From NCBI GenBank assembly GCA_026874595.1, contig CM049308.1:75127124-75191123 (forward strand): a stretch of DNA of 64,000 nucleotides, given 5' to 3'. Under the pieces are notes generated by a model. It was given only the letters and a program-made list of their open reading frames with translations, made no database searches and was not told the DNA's origin. Numbering within the stretch: position 1 is the first letter of the stretch; every line of letters starts with the position of its first letter. This DNA is from Sipunculus nudus (taxonomy: Eukaryota; Annelida; Sipuncula; Golfingiida; Sipunculidae). The position numbers and the translations under genes were made by a program. Below, piece by piece: positions 35,518 to 47,609 of this stretch.

Positions 35518-36169
35518 ATGAACAGCCAACTATCCAAACATATTGCCATGTTACAAGGTCACCAAGCACTGCTGGTGAACCACATGGCCGTTGCTATCCT
35601 AAAAAGAAGAATGAACAGGCGCAGAAGAAGGAAACCACGAACCTGGTGGGTACGCCCCTGGCTGAGCCAACATAGACGGTCACAATACGGGAACTACAGC
35701 CAACTGATGCGAGAACTGCGGCTAGAAGATGCGGGGTCTTTCTACAATTACCTTCGAATGGAACCAGCAATGTTTGATGAAATCCTGCATGGGTTGGCCC
35801 AAGAATTACGAAACAAAATACCAATTGGAGAGTATTTTGGAGCCGGGTCTGAAGCTAGCTCTCACTCTCAGGTTCTTGGCTACTGGGGACAAATACCCTT
35901 CTCTCCAATACCAGTTTCGTGTGTCACAAAGCACTCTTTCTATCTTTGTGCCAGAGGTTTGCAGAGCAATCAGAGAAGAGTTTAAGAATGAGGTTGCCCA
36001 AAGCCCAAGGAACCCTCAGGAGTGGAAGACCATTGCAGATGACTTTGAGAACAGGTAGAATGTACCTCATGCATGTGGTGCCATTGATGGAAAACATGTA
36101 GCAGTTCGATGACCTCCAAACACAGGCAGTCTCTACTACAATTACAAGGGTTTTTTCTCTGTGTTTTTC
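35518..36169 (+). pseudogene. HARBI1-like transposase, N-terminal and core part, truncated by inversion
   Basis: It begins MNSQLSKHIAMLQGHQ. Then come a basic segment and WWVRPWLSQHRRSQYGNYSQ, RELRLEDAGSFYNYLRM, and a frame change near 35835. The continuing frame carries LALTLRFLATGDKYPSLQ, FVPEVCRAIREEF, EWKTIADDFENR, and the first catalytic motif GAIDGKHVAV (near 36082-36111). NTGSLYYNYKGFFSVFL comes just before the break at 36169. Stops occur at about 36057 (TAG where Trp is usual) and 36111. The second and third acidic residues would lie beyond the break and are absent. The enzyme would be a nuclear DDE endonuclease; this copy is dead. Confidence 0.85.
35686..36169 (+). other. Palindrome spacer (single-copy), 484 bp
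   Basis: The last mirrored pair is 35685/36170 and the first mismatch is 35686/36169. The spacer continues the left-arm transposase without interruption, so there is only one abnormal joint, at 36169/36170. Confidence 0.9.
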
Positions 36170-36864
36170 TTGTGACCGTCTATGTTGGCTCAGCCAGGGG
36201 CGTACCCACCAGGTTCGTGGTTTCCTTCTTCTGCGCCTGTTCATTCTTCTTTTTAGGATAGCAACGGCCATGTGGTTCACCAGCAGTGCTTGGTGACCTT
36301 GTAACATGGCAATATGTTTGGATAGTTGGCTGTTCATCCCAAATATTAATTTTGGAGAAGTTCACGGTATGGCAACTAGGCGACACTGATGGCAAATAGC
36401 AAGAATCAGGGCATATATATACCCAGGTACCCAAGGTCGCCCAGCTGTCGCTAATGGTCGCACAAACAATGCTCAATGGTCGCCAAGGAGGCAGAAGCAT
36501 GGCAGAGAGGTAGGCCAGTGATCGCCGTTAGTTGCCTATGGTCAGTGAAGGCACGCAGGAGGCAGAGAGGAGACTCCATGGTTGCCAAACGTTGCTCGGG
36601 GATCGCCTATGCAATTTTTAATCGCGTTGATCGATGTAGGTTGCACAAGGGAAGCACAGAGGAGGCAAGCAGGTGGCTCAGTGAACGCACAGGTCGCTCG
36701 CAGAAAAATGCCCAAAATTTACATTTTTGGTGGTTCAAGGGAGGCACGAGGATCGTTGTAGCAGTTACACAGAAACAGGATTTTCTGGTTTTAGGCGACC
36801 ATTGAGCGTCCTGGCTAATTTTTAGGTTGCTCAAAGGTCGCACAGCCCTGTGTAAAGGGGACTT
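36170..36864 (-). mobile_element. Inverted copy of Harbinger 5' end
   Basis: Reverse complement of 34991-35685: the first ~56 codons of the transposase, TATA-like box, GCGACC-rich subterminal region and terminal GTCCCCTTTACACAGG (ending at 36864). Together with the left copy it makes a chimeric element with two 5' ends. Confidence 0.85.
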
Positions 36865-36869
36865 AAGCT

Positions 36870-38110
36870 GCGTTAACCGGTCGCGGGGTATGCGATATGC
36901 GGAATGCGGCAGCTGAACGCGATATGCGGAATGCGATATAAAATTGCATGGGAGCATTGAATTGGCGGGCAGTAAAACACTTCTGTATTGGCCGGATGAT
37001 GTCAAATCCTGCGAGGTCACGCTGCATCTCTAGTTCATGCATATATGGTAACCAGAGCCCATGGGCGCAAGGTATACGGATCCAGTTCTCCCCTGAGAAT
37101 TCCATTTTACAGCGTGTCTCATGCCGCAAACTGCATACAGCGGGCCCTGTGAACGCCTCATAATAAAATATCTGGAGCGAAAAAAAATCTTTTTCTCATA
37201 CCGCTGACCATATAACGCATGCACGGTAAACGTAGCTTTAAACCCTAAACTTAAATTCATTCAAATTGAAATTGATTATAATAACGGCGTTTCTACGGCC
37301 GGCTAAAATTAATATATCGCTAGTTTTTTTTTATTATTATTTTAATTTAAATGAACAGCTACCGATGTAGGATATAATGCAGAAACCCTCCTCCCAATGC
37401 CAATAGTTTTGTACGGTTCTGTGAAGAATTAACTTTTTTAAAAGTTGAATATACTTTTTAAACAATATATCTTACTGTTTGTAGCATTCCAATTTGAGAC
37501 AAGTCACTGCTGGAAAGAGTTATTTCCAATATTTATTTTCAATATTTAGACTATTAGCTTTGAAGTTTGTCAGTGAGACTAAAAGAACATTAATAATCCT
37601 TATATACCCATACACCTATTTGTAAATATAATCTGAAGTAATAAGATTGACATTTGTTGCGTTATGCTTGTCACAAAAAAAAATGTGCGTGAGATGCCTT
37701 TTTTTTACGCAAAAAAAAGTTAATTTAAAGATCTACAACTGAAAATTTAAACATTCAGAACGTTATGATGCAGCATTTTATTTTTATTGTATATTATTGG
37801 TATACACAGCTCTTTATACTTACTAATATTAATGTAATACATAAAAAGAATCTTCATATGCTCAAACTGTTTTTAGAAGTGTATCTAAGAGGTTCGGTGG
37901 GTAATGTGACGGGAAAAATTAAAAATAAATAAACTAAATGTTATTGATTCATTTACTGATCTTGTTGTGCCATCAGGAGCTGTAGTATCGTAGGAGCAGA
38001 TGATTATCATGTATATGTGAGCTAAATACTTGTGAAGTTAATATTACAGATATGAATAATCATATACGGGAAGCTTTTGATTGTGAATGGTAGGCTTAGT
38101 GTACATGTAA
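36870..38110. other. AT-rich intergenic sequence, right arm inner end
   Basis: Mirror of 33740-34985; nothing recognised. Confidence 0.5.
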
Positions 38111-38114
38111 CATC

Positions 38115-39444
38115 ATGTCTGATTATTGCGGCATTACAGATGGGAGACAGTACCTGGCCGTGTTTCCACCAACCTATAATTATTTTTCAGGAGACGTATT
38201 TGAGATTTTACTGTCAACCTCTGTGTCAGTGTCATCGATTCCCATCACGGTAGGTTTCTCAGAATTAATGCTTAAAACAGAATATGAATTTCAAGAGAAA
38301 TTTTCATTAATTGATTATCATATACGATCAAGTAATGAGTCTTGTTGAATATCGTTTCAGAGGAAATACAAGGCACAAACATCCTTCGAGTTACAACCCA
38401 AGGATTTCGTCATGCGCTAAGTGCATCATTTTTCTGCTTCAAAACATACAACAGACAGGGGCGGAAGACCGTCTTGCTGGAGTCCTCAGACCCCTTCGTG
38501 GTGAAGAGGTCATGTTGCTACTGGCGGATCTAATAATCCTTTCGGTTTCCTGGCCGTCCCTGTTGGGGAAAGTTCTCGCCAGTTCATCGTACCGTCCTAC
38601 ACGCCGTACAGTTCTTACCCTTCAGACATTATCGTGGCAGCCTTGAGAGAAAACACCCGTGTAAATTTTGCCTTTCGAAACGGAACATCAAGGTCGGTCA
38701 CGCTGCAAGCCCTTGGCACATATGGCGTGAGCTCACCGCAGGACCTGACTGGGACAAGAGTCACAGCAAATGCTTCGATCGTTGTGTACTCGGGTGTTGT
38801 TTAAGCATTTGTATAATCGTGGAATGTAAGAGTGACTGACCGACTGATTGAAAACATCCCTCCGATGTCGTACCTGGCCCGTGATTACATACTGCCACCA
38901 GTTGCTGGAAGAGCACAAAGTACAGGATACATCGTGAGGGTGCTGTTCCCTGAAAACAGCGGCACGGTCACAATAGATGGTTCGCGATACACGAATCAAC
39001 ACGGCAACGATATCTCGATCAGCCAGAACAACATCCATTCATTGAACTGTTTTGCGGATTGCTTTGTCTACCAGTACAACAAAGGACACGGGGCAGACAG
39101 TTCCAATTGGGGCCCGTTCTTGATGCGCGTCTTGCCTGTGTCGCAATATGCCAAGAAGCTAGTGTGGCTGACCCCGAGACTGCCAGGATCGTACCGGTAC
39201 CGTCATTTCGTCAGCATCATAGCACCAACAAGACACAAAGACAGGGTCAGGATGGATAGTCATGTGATGAGAGGTTCATGGACAGCGGGCAGTTCAGGCT
39301 TCAGCGCTAAGAGATGGGAGAACATTCCCCCCGGGACGCATTTCGTTGACCATCCTGATCCAACGGTCAAAGTGGCTGCATACGCCTATGGCCATGGAAC
39401 ATATCATGCTGCTGCAGCTTATGGATATTCTGCCGGCAGCATCG
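38115..39444 (+). pseudogene. IgGFc-binding-protein N-terminal-domain gene, mirror copy
   Basis: Plus-strand twin of 32408-33737, with the same splice sites, the same frameshift before NPFGFLAVPV and the same two stops after YSGVV. Differences are few: SSIPIT for SLIPIT, GSYRYRHF for GLYRYRHF, TAGSSGF for TAVSSGF. Its 5' end faces the palindrome centre, so the two copies are head to head about 4.4 kb apart. The open frame continuing to 39542 beyond the GTGGGT donor is intron read-through. Confidence 0.75.
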
Positions 39445-40039
39445 GTGGGTATTATTTCATTGCATTTATAATTCATTTTATTATTAGCTATTTTTGTGAT
39501 AATAGAGAAAGTATGGCTTTAATTCTATTTTTTTTAGAGTAAATCCATATTTAATATATTTGAATATTTGATTAAGCATTATATTTTACCTCAATATTGA
39601 ATTTTCGGCTAAAATAAAATGTTTCAATCAAAGAAAAAAAATTTCCTAACGTTTGCTTTCTTGATTACTTAAATAAACAAAATCTTTTTCTATTGTCTTA
39701 TTTTGCTGCAGTTAGATATATTGTATGTTTTATGCATATAATTGGTACTATTTTGAAGAGTATTTTGATTTATTGCTCAAAGATATATCCAACGGTATTT
39801 GTTTTCTTTCAAATTTACAGTAATAAAATTTATTATAATCAATATATCAATGAATCTTGGATACATGAGATTTCGCCAATATTAATATATCAAAAGAACC
39901 TTAATTTAACCAGAATTTGTTCAAAGAATCGTATTAAACTGATGTTATTAGAACACTGTCCACGATGTTCCCTTTGTATTATATTGTGATACGCAGTAGC
40001 ATATCGCGATTTGTATCATGGTATTTTTCATTTTATCCA

Positions 40040-40530
40040 CCTATATAGGAAATAAGTTTTTGCTGGCGTCTGTTACAAAATATCTTAGCAGCCGCTGCTG
40101 CTTTCATCACGAAACTTTGCAGACTTATTAACCATTAATGAATAGCAAATATAAACTTTCGGTGGCGTCACCTGTGTTCACCTATTTCCTGCAGGCTTAA
40201 CTGATCTTTCATTCGATTCCCAATATTGGTCTGAAAGTATTAACACTTTAGTCATAGTCTGTTCCTTAGAGGCAGGGTAATAAAATGAGTATAAATTCAG
40301 TCAACTATTTTCAATATGGCGTCTTTATTAAAGTTCAAATTTTGTTAATTTCATAATTTGTTGTGTATGAAATCACGATGTACAATGTCTGTTACCAAAT
40401 ATCTTAGGCATTGCTGCAGCGTTCAGCACCAAATTTGACCAGGATATTGATCATGCATGTGACTGTTATTTGATTTTGACCTGCAGGTGGCGCCAAATGT
40501 GTTGACGTACTTTCTGCAGGCTGTAATGGT
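40040..40530. repeat. Repeat units with GGCGCC core, mirror copy
   Basis: Mirror of 31320-31810. The CTCF-like match CCTGCAGGTGGCGC is on the plus strand at 40480-40493. Confidence 0.6.
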
Positions 40531-41720
40531 AGTTTTTTTTAAAGATATGTCATGTAATATCAATAATTTGGCTCTGATATCAAGGTAAACAATTAATGAC
40601 AGTAAAGGGAATGAAATGAGTGTAAACTAAGTTAAACAGAACTTGAAATTTTGTCTTTTGGTAAATCTATGTCCCTTTCATCATTTTCTGTCGCATTTTT
40701 GGATCGATCACTATGTAAACTTGTGCAATGGAAGAGTGTCCTCTGGTAATGCATGAATGGTATTTTTACATTCCCTTTTTTATTTCTTAATCCACCAACA
40801 TCATGCCGAGTAATTCACAGAATGAACATAAAACCCCTGGGTCTCCAGCTTATTGTATATTGATACGTCATTATAAATATTGGACAGAACGAAAGTACAT
40901 GCGAATCAGTATATTCAACACAGGAAATATTGTTGATAGAAATCTGAGAAACGTGTAAGAGACATCTTCAACACCTTTTCTTTAACTTAAGGATAACATG
41001 AACATAAAAATGGCCGCAAGGGCCACTTTGGTCCGTGGTTTCACACGGAGAGGCAGATGGTGTACTGAATCACAGTGATGTACCTAATCGAAAACTGTTT
41101 TTCTGGGTCAAAATAGTTGTTCAATACTGACAGCTGATCCTTCAGCAGTTACGCAAGTTGTAAAGAAGAAATAATAATGGATAATTACTCGTATTTTTTG
41201 GGAATTTCTTTCTTATCTTTGCCCTTTTTTATTGTACCAATAAGTTATCAAGTGAAAATTCAAATTCCTTGGGATGGATCTCTGATAATATTTTCTTCCG
41301 AGACTACCCGAAATTTTCCTAATAATCGGCCAAACTATTGTGTATAGACAAAGTAGATTTCATTCTCCGCCTTTTACTTAACCCATTCCATTTGGATGTC
41401 TGCAATAGGTAAAAGAAACAGATATACTACAACATCAGTATCCGTCACGCGTGTAAAAATATCGAAAAATGACGATATATGAAATCGACAAGCGGTACGC
41501 AATATGGAATCCCCGTATTGGAATCAATCGATAATATTAAACACCCTAGATGATTTTGCAAGCACACCGAAGATGACGACTACATAAAACATAAACATTC
41601 CACTCAAGTTAAGCCAGCATAATAAATAAAATTAACCTTGTTCGCTTTTAATAAAATATACCTTAACTATTTTTTTAAACTGCAATATATTATATTCATC
41701 AAACCTACGATCCATAATTT
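40531..41720. other. Unassigned sequence, right arm
   Basis: Mirror of 30131-31320, probably a decayed intron of the TSP1/IgGFc pseudogene. Confidence 0.4.
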
Positions 41721-41721
41721 A

Positions 41722-43899
41722 AGATCAGGCAAGCTGGGGAGAATGGGCAAGTTGGGGGCAAATGCAGTGTATCCTGTGGAGGAGGAATTCGTGTGAGAAA
41801 TCGCGTATGTAACCTTGGTTCATACAAAAGTGAATTGTGTGTCGGAAACAGACATGAAAATGAGACATACAGCTATCGCCCTTGTCCAGGTATTTTCGAT
41901 ATTTCAATGAGCTTGACATTAGAAAGATAAAAAATGATACTTCCTTAATAAATGTAACATGCTTAGCTATATGGAGTAAGAATTGTATATGTGTCAGTTT
42001 ATTGATCCTTTAGCATTATTTATACACCAAAGAAAATGTTTAAGGGTATATTTCTATTTTGTTTCTATGTTTTGTTCCAGCAACATGGGGGCACTGGTTA
42101 TCCTGGGAACTATGCAGCGTTAAATGTTCAGTCGGAATCTTGGTTCATACAAAAGTGAATTGTGTGTCGGAAACGGACATGAAAATGAGACATGCAGCTC
42201 TTGCCCTTGTCCAGGTATTTTCAATATGTCAACAAGCATGACATTAGAAAGTTGATGCGGGAAAATATTATTTGAATTTGCCAATATTTTCAAGGACACT
42301 GATTAATAGGTATTTAAAAATAAAACATTACTTTTCTTTACATAATCGATATGACTTATCATTGTTGTAGGCTTGCTCAAAACAAATACCAGTTTACCCC
42401 GAATATACACTTTACCCCGAAAGATCTAGCGCCTAATGTTTAGCATATAACATGCATTCACAGAATTACATAATCATATTTGTTTTCCTTAAAAATTTTT
42501 ACAATGTTGTTTTCAATAGCCCAACGGACAGTGGTAACCATGGGGAAGTTGCAGCGTATCATGTGGCACCGGTCAAATGGTAAGGAACCGAACGTGTATA
42601 GCCGGTACCACAAAGATACTTGATTGCCCAGGTCAGAATCAAGACAATTTGAGCTGTATTATGGGACCCTGTGGAGGTATTGTTCATTTACCAGTATATT
42701 TGCCACCCAATTACCTAAGCTGCACATAGGAGAATATTACGCTATAAAAGTAAATATGGTAATAAAATTTTACAGATTGATATAATTGTGGTAGTCGGTG
42801 ATTGTACATATGATTGGAATTATAACATTATTATAAGCAAATTAAAACTTGAAAAGCCAAGCGTTTTTTATCATTTTAAGTTCCTGCTGCCTTGGAGCAG
42901 TTGTCCCATCGGTGAGTGTGTACTGCTTTCTGTGGAGGAGGGGTTCCAGTGAGAAATCGTCACTGTAATCCACTGTAATCCATGGACGGAAGAAATGTTA
43001 AGACCAGAGGAGAGTTGCTGAACCCCCTGTCAAGCTATGATTATTTCATCAAAATGGTGACTTATAATTCCATATTTTAATGACCTGCCGTTTCGTTTAC
43101 ATATTTTTAAATCACATGAGTACATATTAATTCTTTATTAGCAGAAGACTTTTTCTCGAGAATAATTAATGTCAATGGAATACAACGGTAATGAACCCGA
43201 AAGGAATGAGTATTTATAAATGGAATATTATTTACTTTATGGATTCGTATTAAGTCATGTACCCATCAGTAAGGCTATTTTGTTTCCAAATTGATGTTTA
43301 TGGAAAGGATTACGTAATTCCGTTTTAAGAAGGGATCAATGTTGTGTCTTTATTCAAGCTGATTGGAGAGAATGTACTAGCGTTCGACAATGCAGCGTCA
43401 CTTGTGGTATGGGCGTGCTTGTGAAAAAAAATCGATGTTATATATATTGTAGAATGGACTGTTAAGATCGCAGGATAGACACTGAACCTTGCATCGAGAA
43501 GCCTCGTCCTTGTTCATCCACTTTATCAATCAGCTAAATATTTATTTTGAACTGTTTAAATTACGTAATAAATGTACTATGCTTTGCTCTATGAACTAAG
43601 AATTGTATACGTGTCAGCTCACTGACCCTTTAACATTAATTTTACACCATGGAAAATGTTTCTGCCTTTTATTAAATAATATATATAAATATAATTTGTG
43701 TTTTGCAGCAACATGGGAACAATGGTTTATTTGGAATCATGCGGCGCAACATTATTAGAAGGAATTAGAAATAGTCGTGTTTTTAGTTATGACACAGGTA
43801 CAGAGCAGGAGACATCATGCACCTTGTACCTGTTGGCCTTGACAAGAGAGGTATGGTTGACAATATTTATTAATAATTTATATTGCAAAACGATTTACG
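41722..43899 (+). pseudogene. Thrombospondin type 1 repeat exons, mirror copy
   Basis: Plus-strand twin of 27950-30130. TSP1 blocks near 41741-41889, 42080-42210, 42525-42675, 42890-42975, 43365-43470 and 43707-43850. The internal stop (TGGTAA) in the 42525 block and the frameshifts in the first two blocks are the same as in the left arm. Confidence 0.75.
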
Positions 43900-44128
43900 T
43901 ATTGTTTTAGGTAGGTCAGTTATCCTTAATATTTTATATCGCATAATGATAAAATAAATAATTCCTTACGAAATATCTCATTAATAGGATACGCGAAAGA
44001 AATGATTGAATTCCTTCTAGCATGAATAAAAAATCATATATATAGCTTTATTAATTTAAATATGTATTGATCAAGACATTAATCAATATATATAATTGAG
44101 CTTCACATTAAAAAGTTTATGCTGAAAA

Positions 44129-45289
44129 AAATCCCGAGAGATCCTGGGCAAATCTCCTTGGAAATCCGAAATTAGGTCATGGTTATTTTGTGACTTTGGG
44201 CCGAAAACAAGATTTTGAACACCAAGACAGTCAGACATGGCACAAATTGTATCCATTAGGCCTAGAAACGTCTAACCTGCCATTTTAGGAGATCCAAAGC
44301 AAAATTAATGAAACCTGAAACCAGATCACTATGACCTGTATTCTGCGATCTATAGGGAAAAGAAGTAATATGAGCACCTTGAATGTCCGATGGGGACAAA
44401 TTTTCTGAGGCCTAAAATCTTCAAACACAATACCCTAGGATTTTCTAGGCAAATCTCTTTGGAAACTTACAATTAGGTCATGGTGACCTATATTTTATGA
44501 TCTACGGGCCGAAAAAATTTTTTTAGCATTCAGACAGTCAGACGGGGCACAAGCTGATTCGATAAGGCCTAGAATCCTCCAACGTACGTGACATTTAGAG
44601 AGGTCCTAGGCAAGTCTCCCTTGAAACCTGAAGTTAGGTCATGTTGACCTACATTTTGTGACCTACAGGTCGAAATGAGGATTTAGAGCACCCAGAAAGT
44701 CAGGCAGGGCACACATTGTATTTGTTAGGCCTAGAATCTTACATTCTGAGACGTCCTTTGGCAAATGTGTGTGGAAAATTGAAATTAGGTCACAATGACC
44801 TAATTTTGCGACCTTCAGGAAAAGAAGTCATATAGGCACCTAGGAAGTAAATCAGGGCACACATTTTATCTGTTCGGCCTAGAATCTTTTAATGTAACAT
44901 TCTGAGACGTCCTTGGCAAATGTCCTTGGAAAACTGAAAATAGGTCGCCATGACCTATATTTCTACAACCTATCAGAAAAGATGTCATATATACACCCAG
45001 AGACTCAGACAGGGCTCAAATTGTTTCCAATAGGCCTAGAATCTTTTAACATAAATTTCAGGGAGGACCTAGTTAAGTTTCCTTGGAAACCCGAAATTAC
45101 GTCATGGTGACCTATATTGTGTGACCTATTGGCTGAAAAATGGTTTTTTTGGCACCTAGACAGACAAGGAACAAATTGTTTCCATCAGCCCTAGACTCTT
45201 CTAAAATGACATTCAGGGAAATCCTTGACAATTCTCCTTGGAAACCTGAATTTGGATCGTGGTGACCTATACTCGGCTAGCTATGAATC
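44129..45289. repeat. ERE-like satellite, mirror copy
   Basis: Mirror of 26560-27720. Perfect AGGTCAnnnTGACCT palindromes include 44475-44489. Confidence 0.8.
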
Positions 45290-46990
45290 AGAAACATGAT
45301 TTTGAGCACCCAGACAGACAAATTGTATCCATTTTCCGTGGAACCCTCTATTGTGAAATCCAGGGGTTCCTGGGCAGGTCTCCTATGAATCCTGAAATAT
45401 TTATGTTCTGTCCATTTTTTTCAACACTGTAACTTTAGCCATAGACTTTTCTGACAGACAATATATAACATTAATTAAAAAATGAGCACCCATTCAAAAT
45501 TATACGACAGTTTCCCTTATATAGCATTTCATTAGTTTGGTATTCCATTTTTTACTTCGTTGACATATAGATGTATTTAAAGGAAAGGAAAGTATAACAC
45601 GACTTTCAGTATTCATTCATGTAAACAATAATCAGAAAGCCAAAAGTTGAAAACTTTTCCATGTTCCTGCACTTAAGCCTACATACCTTAAAATCATTCT
45701 GTTAAATATTTATCCGTGGTATTACATATGTTGAAAATGTATGTTATTATCTCCCAAATTTTATTCGATGTGATTACCGGTTTAGCGTCCCTTGGAAATC
45801 TTATAATTCTCTTATATGCAAACCTAGGAGTTTATCAATATCGGAGACTCACGAAGAACTCATCGTGACAGGAAGGTACCATGTGAATATCTCGGCTATT
45901 TTCAAAGACAAATTTTCTGTTTATTTTCCTCGAACGCCAACGTAAATAAAACTTTGGTAGTTTAATGACGTAAGATAACTGCTCAGTTCCCCGACTTTTA
46001 CGATATTAGATAATTTCTCAAGGCTCCTAAACTTTACTTCAAAAATGACTTTCACCTGTGAAAAAAATATAAAAGAATATATTAATATCGGTAGCCACTT
46101 TCTTTCAAGCATAATATACATGAACGAATTAATCTTACGTGTTATAACTAGGGCTGCTTCAATATATCGATACATATCGATACGGTTACCGATATAGCAA
46201 TGCATGTTGTACCGTCGTGTCGAGCAAACACAATGCTGCTAATAAATATAGATACGTCCCTGACGTGATCTATAATGATATTTATATATGCTAATGCTAT
46301 TTTATATTTTATATGTTTGCCTTTAAGACGTGAATCAGATCACATGTATTGTCGTGTGATGAACGTGTGAGGAATGTATGTACACTTGTCGGTGCTTCCT
46401 AGACAATTTGACGCGTACGAGCAATGATTTTTTTAATATATTACCATCGATCCTCGTTATTGTTGATGTCTTCTATTTTACATGTAGCTACCATTCAAAT
46501 TTGCATTGCATGTTTTAACAATCAATTTGCGATCTCAGAGGGACGTGCATTTCACTTTAAATCCATTATTTACCTCTAATTGGTGCATGAATTTCTTGAG
46601 GTCCATATTTACCAGCATATTTTGAACTGCCTGTATGGCGACAGATGAAATCAGTACTCAAAACGTTTGGAGGAAAATTAATAAACAAATTACGAGGGGA
46701 AATGCGATGAAGAGATTCACATTCCGAAAAGCATAAGAAAAATATAAAGTTACATTGCATAAAATATAACCTATCCTCCCCATAAAATGCTAACATAATG
46801 GGGAAGGGGTCGGAGTAACTGTAAACAAGATCGAGTTTTTAAAACCCCAACAGTCTACTCGTTATATGCGGTTAGGGATAAAGGAATGGTTTTTAAAACG
46901 AAAAAGTTGGATGGTAATTTGAAATTAAGTGACTACCAGCCCCAAAGCGAACACTTCAGCCATTAGGGAGCTCGGAGGTAATGGCGCCAC
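45290..46990. other. Unassigned region, right arm
   Basis: Mirror of 24900-26550. Unrecognised open frames at 45921-46205 and 46566-46796 (minus). Confidence 0.4.
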
Positions 46991-47059
46991 CAAGATTTGG
47001 CCCGTCTAACAAGCGAACAGAAAATACGGAATTGTCATCACGAAACTGTATATATATAT

Positions 47060-47398
47060 ATCCACCGACATGGGTTCGAATCCGGGATCGGCCCGATATT
47101 TTCCCCTGAACAATTTGTCTTCGAAACAAAATTGGGGATCGTCCAACGTGACTTCAAACTTTGTCGCCCAGGGAATAGGCTCACCAAAGTGTGACTTCTG
47201 GGATAATAAGTCTTGTTCTGATAGCAGAACGCTCTTAAGAGGGGGTGTGTTACGAGGTGACATAAAAGCGGACCGAACTGTCTCGCTAGTGCAGCTTGCT
47301 TTTCTAACGAAGCGATTGGTACGCCGGACTTGTGCGCCACCGACCTGGGTTCGACTCCCGAATCGGCCCAGGATTTTCCCCTCAATTATTTTTCTTCG

Positions 47399-47402
<4 letters not shown>
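47060..47402 (+). mobile_element. TRIM-like element copy 2, mirror
   Basis: Plus-strand twin of 24447-24789: truncated LTR 47061-47129, primer-like TGGGGATCGTCC near 47134, and LTR from about 47249 ending in the TA tract at 47401. Confidence 0.6.

Positions 47403-47460
<58 letters not shown>
47400..47460. repeat. (TA)n-(TG)n microsatellite
   Basis: Mirror of 24391-24446 with a longer TA part and a shorter TG part. Confidence 0.95.
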
Positions 47461-47609
47461 TTAAGAAAACTTTTATTCATAGTTTTTAATAAGGAAATAA
47501 TACACAAAAAACGGAAGCGTATCGTCAATACGTATCATATACCTTTTTCTGTGTACCGCAATGTGTATTGTACCTGAATAGCTTGACCTATACCCAACCC
47601 TAGAATCTG

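Larger units (their letters stand above)
10421..35685 (+). repeat. Left arm of 51 kb palindrome
   Basis: Reverse-complement identity with 36170-61469 runs from 'ctgtaacgcgtgtgt' (10421) to 'gacggtcacaa' (35675-35685). Every larger open frame in one arm has a mirror in the other; an example is 18553-18897 minus against 52967-53311 plus, identical over 114 residues. Base differences are sparse and spread along the arm. Length differences sit mainly in TA tracts and homopolymers. Arm length is 25265 bp. Confidence 0.95.
34991..36169 (+). mobile_element. 5' part of a second Harbinger element; spans palindrome centre
   Basis: It begins TTAAGTCCCCTTTACACAGG and is followed by about 450 bp with many GCGACC-type motifs (34995-35425), the usual subterminal pattern of this superfamily. 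A transposase reading frame follows. The element stops at 36169, inside the catalytic domain, where the inverted arm starts. Its 3' end is missing. It is a different family from the 3625-9019 element: ends, subterminal motif and protein all differ. Confidence 0.75.

Noticed and set aside
36607-37020. 137-codon frames in the Harbinger subterminal region (and 34834-35323)
   Set aside because: They come from GC-richer subterminal repeats read in several frames at once; no transposase motifs.
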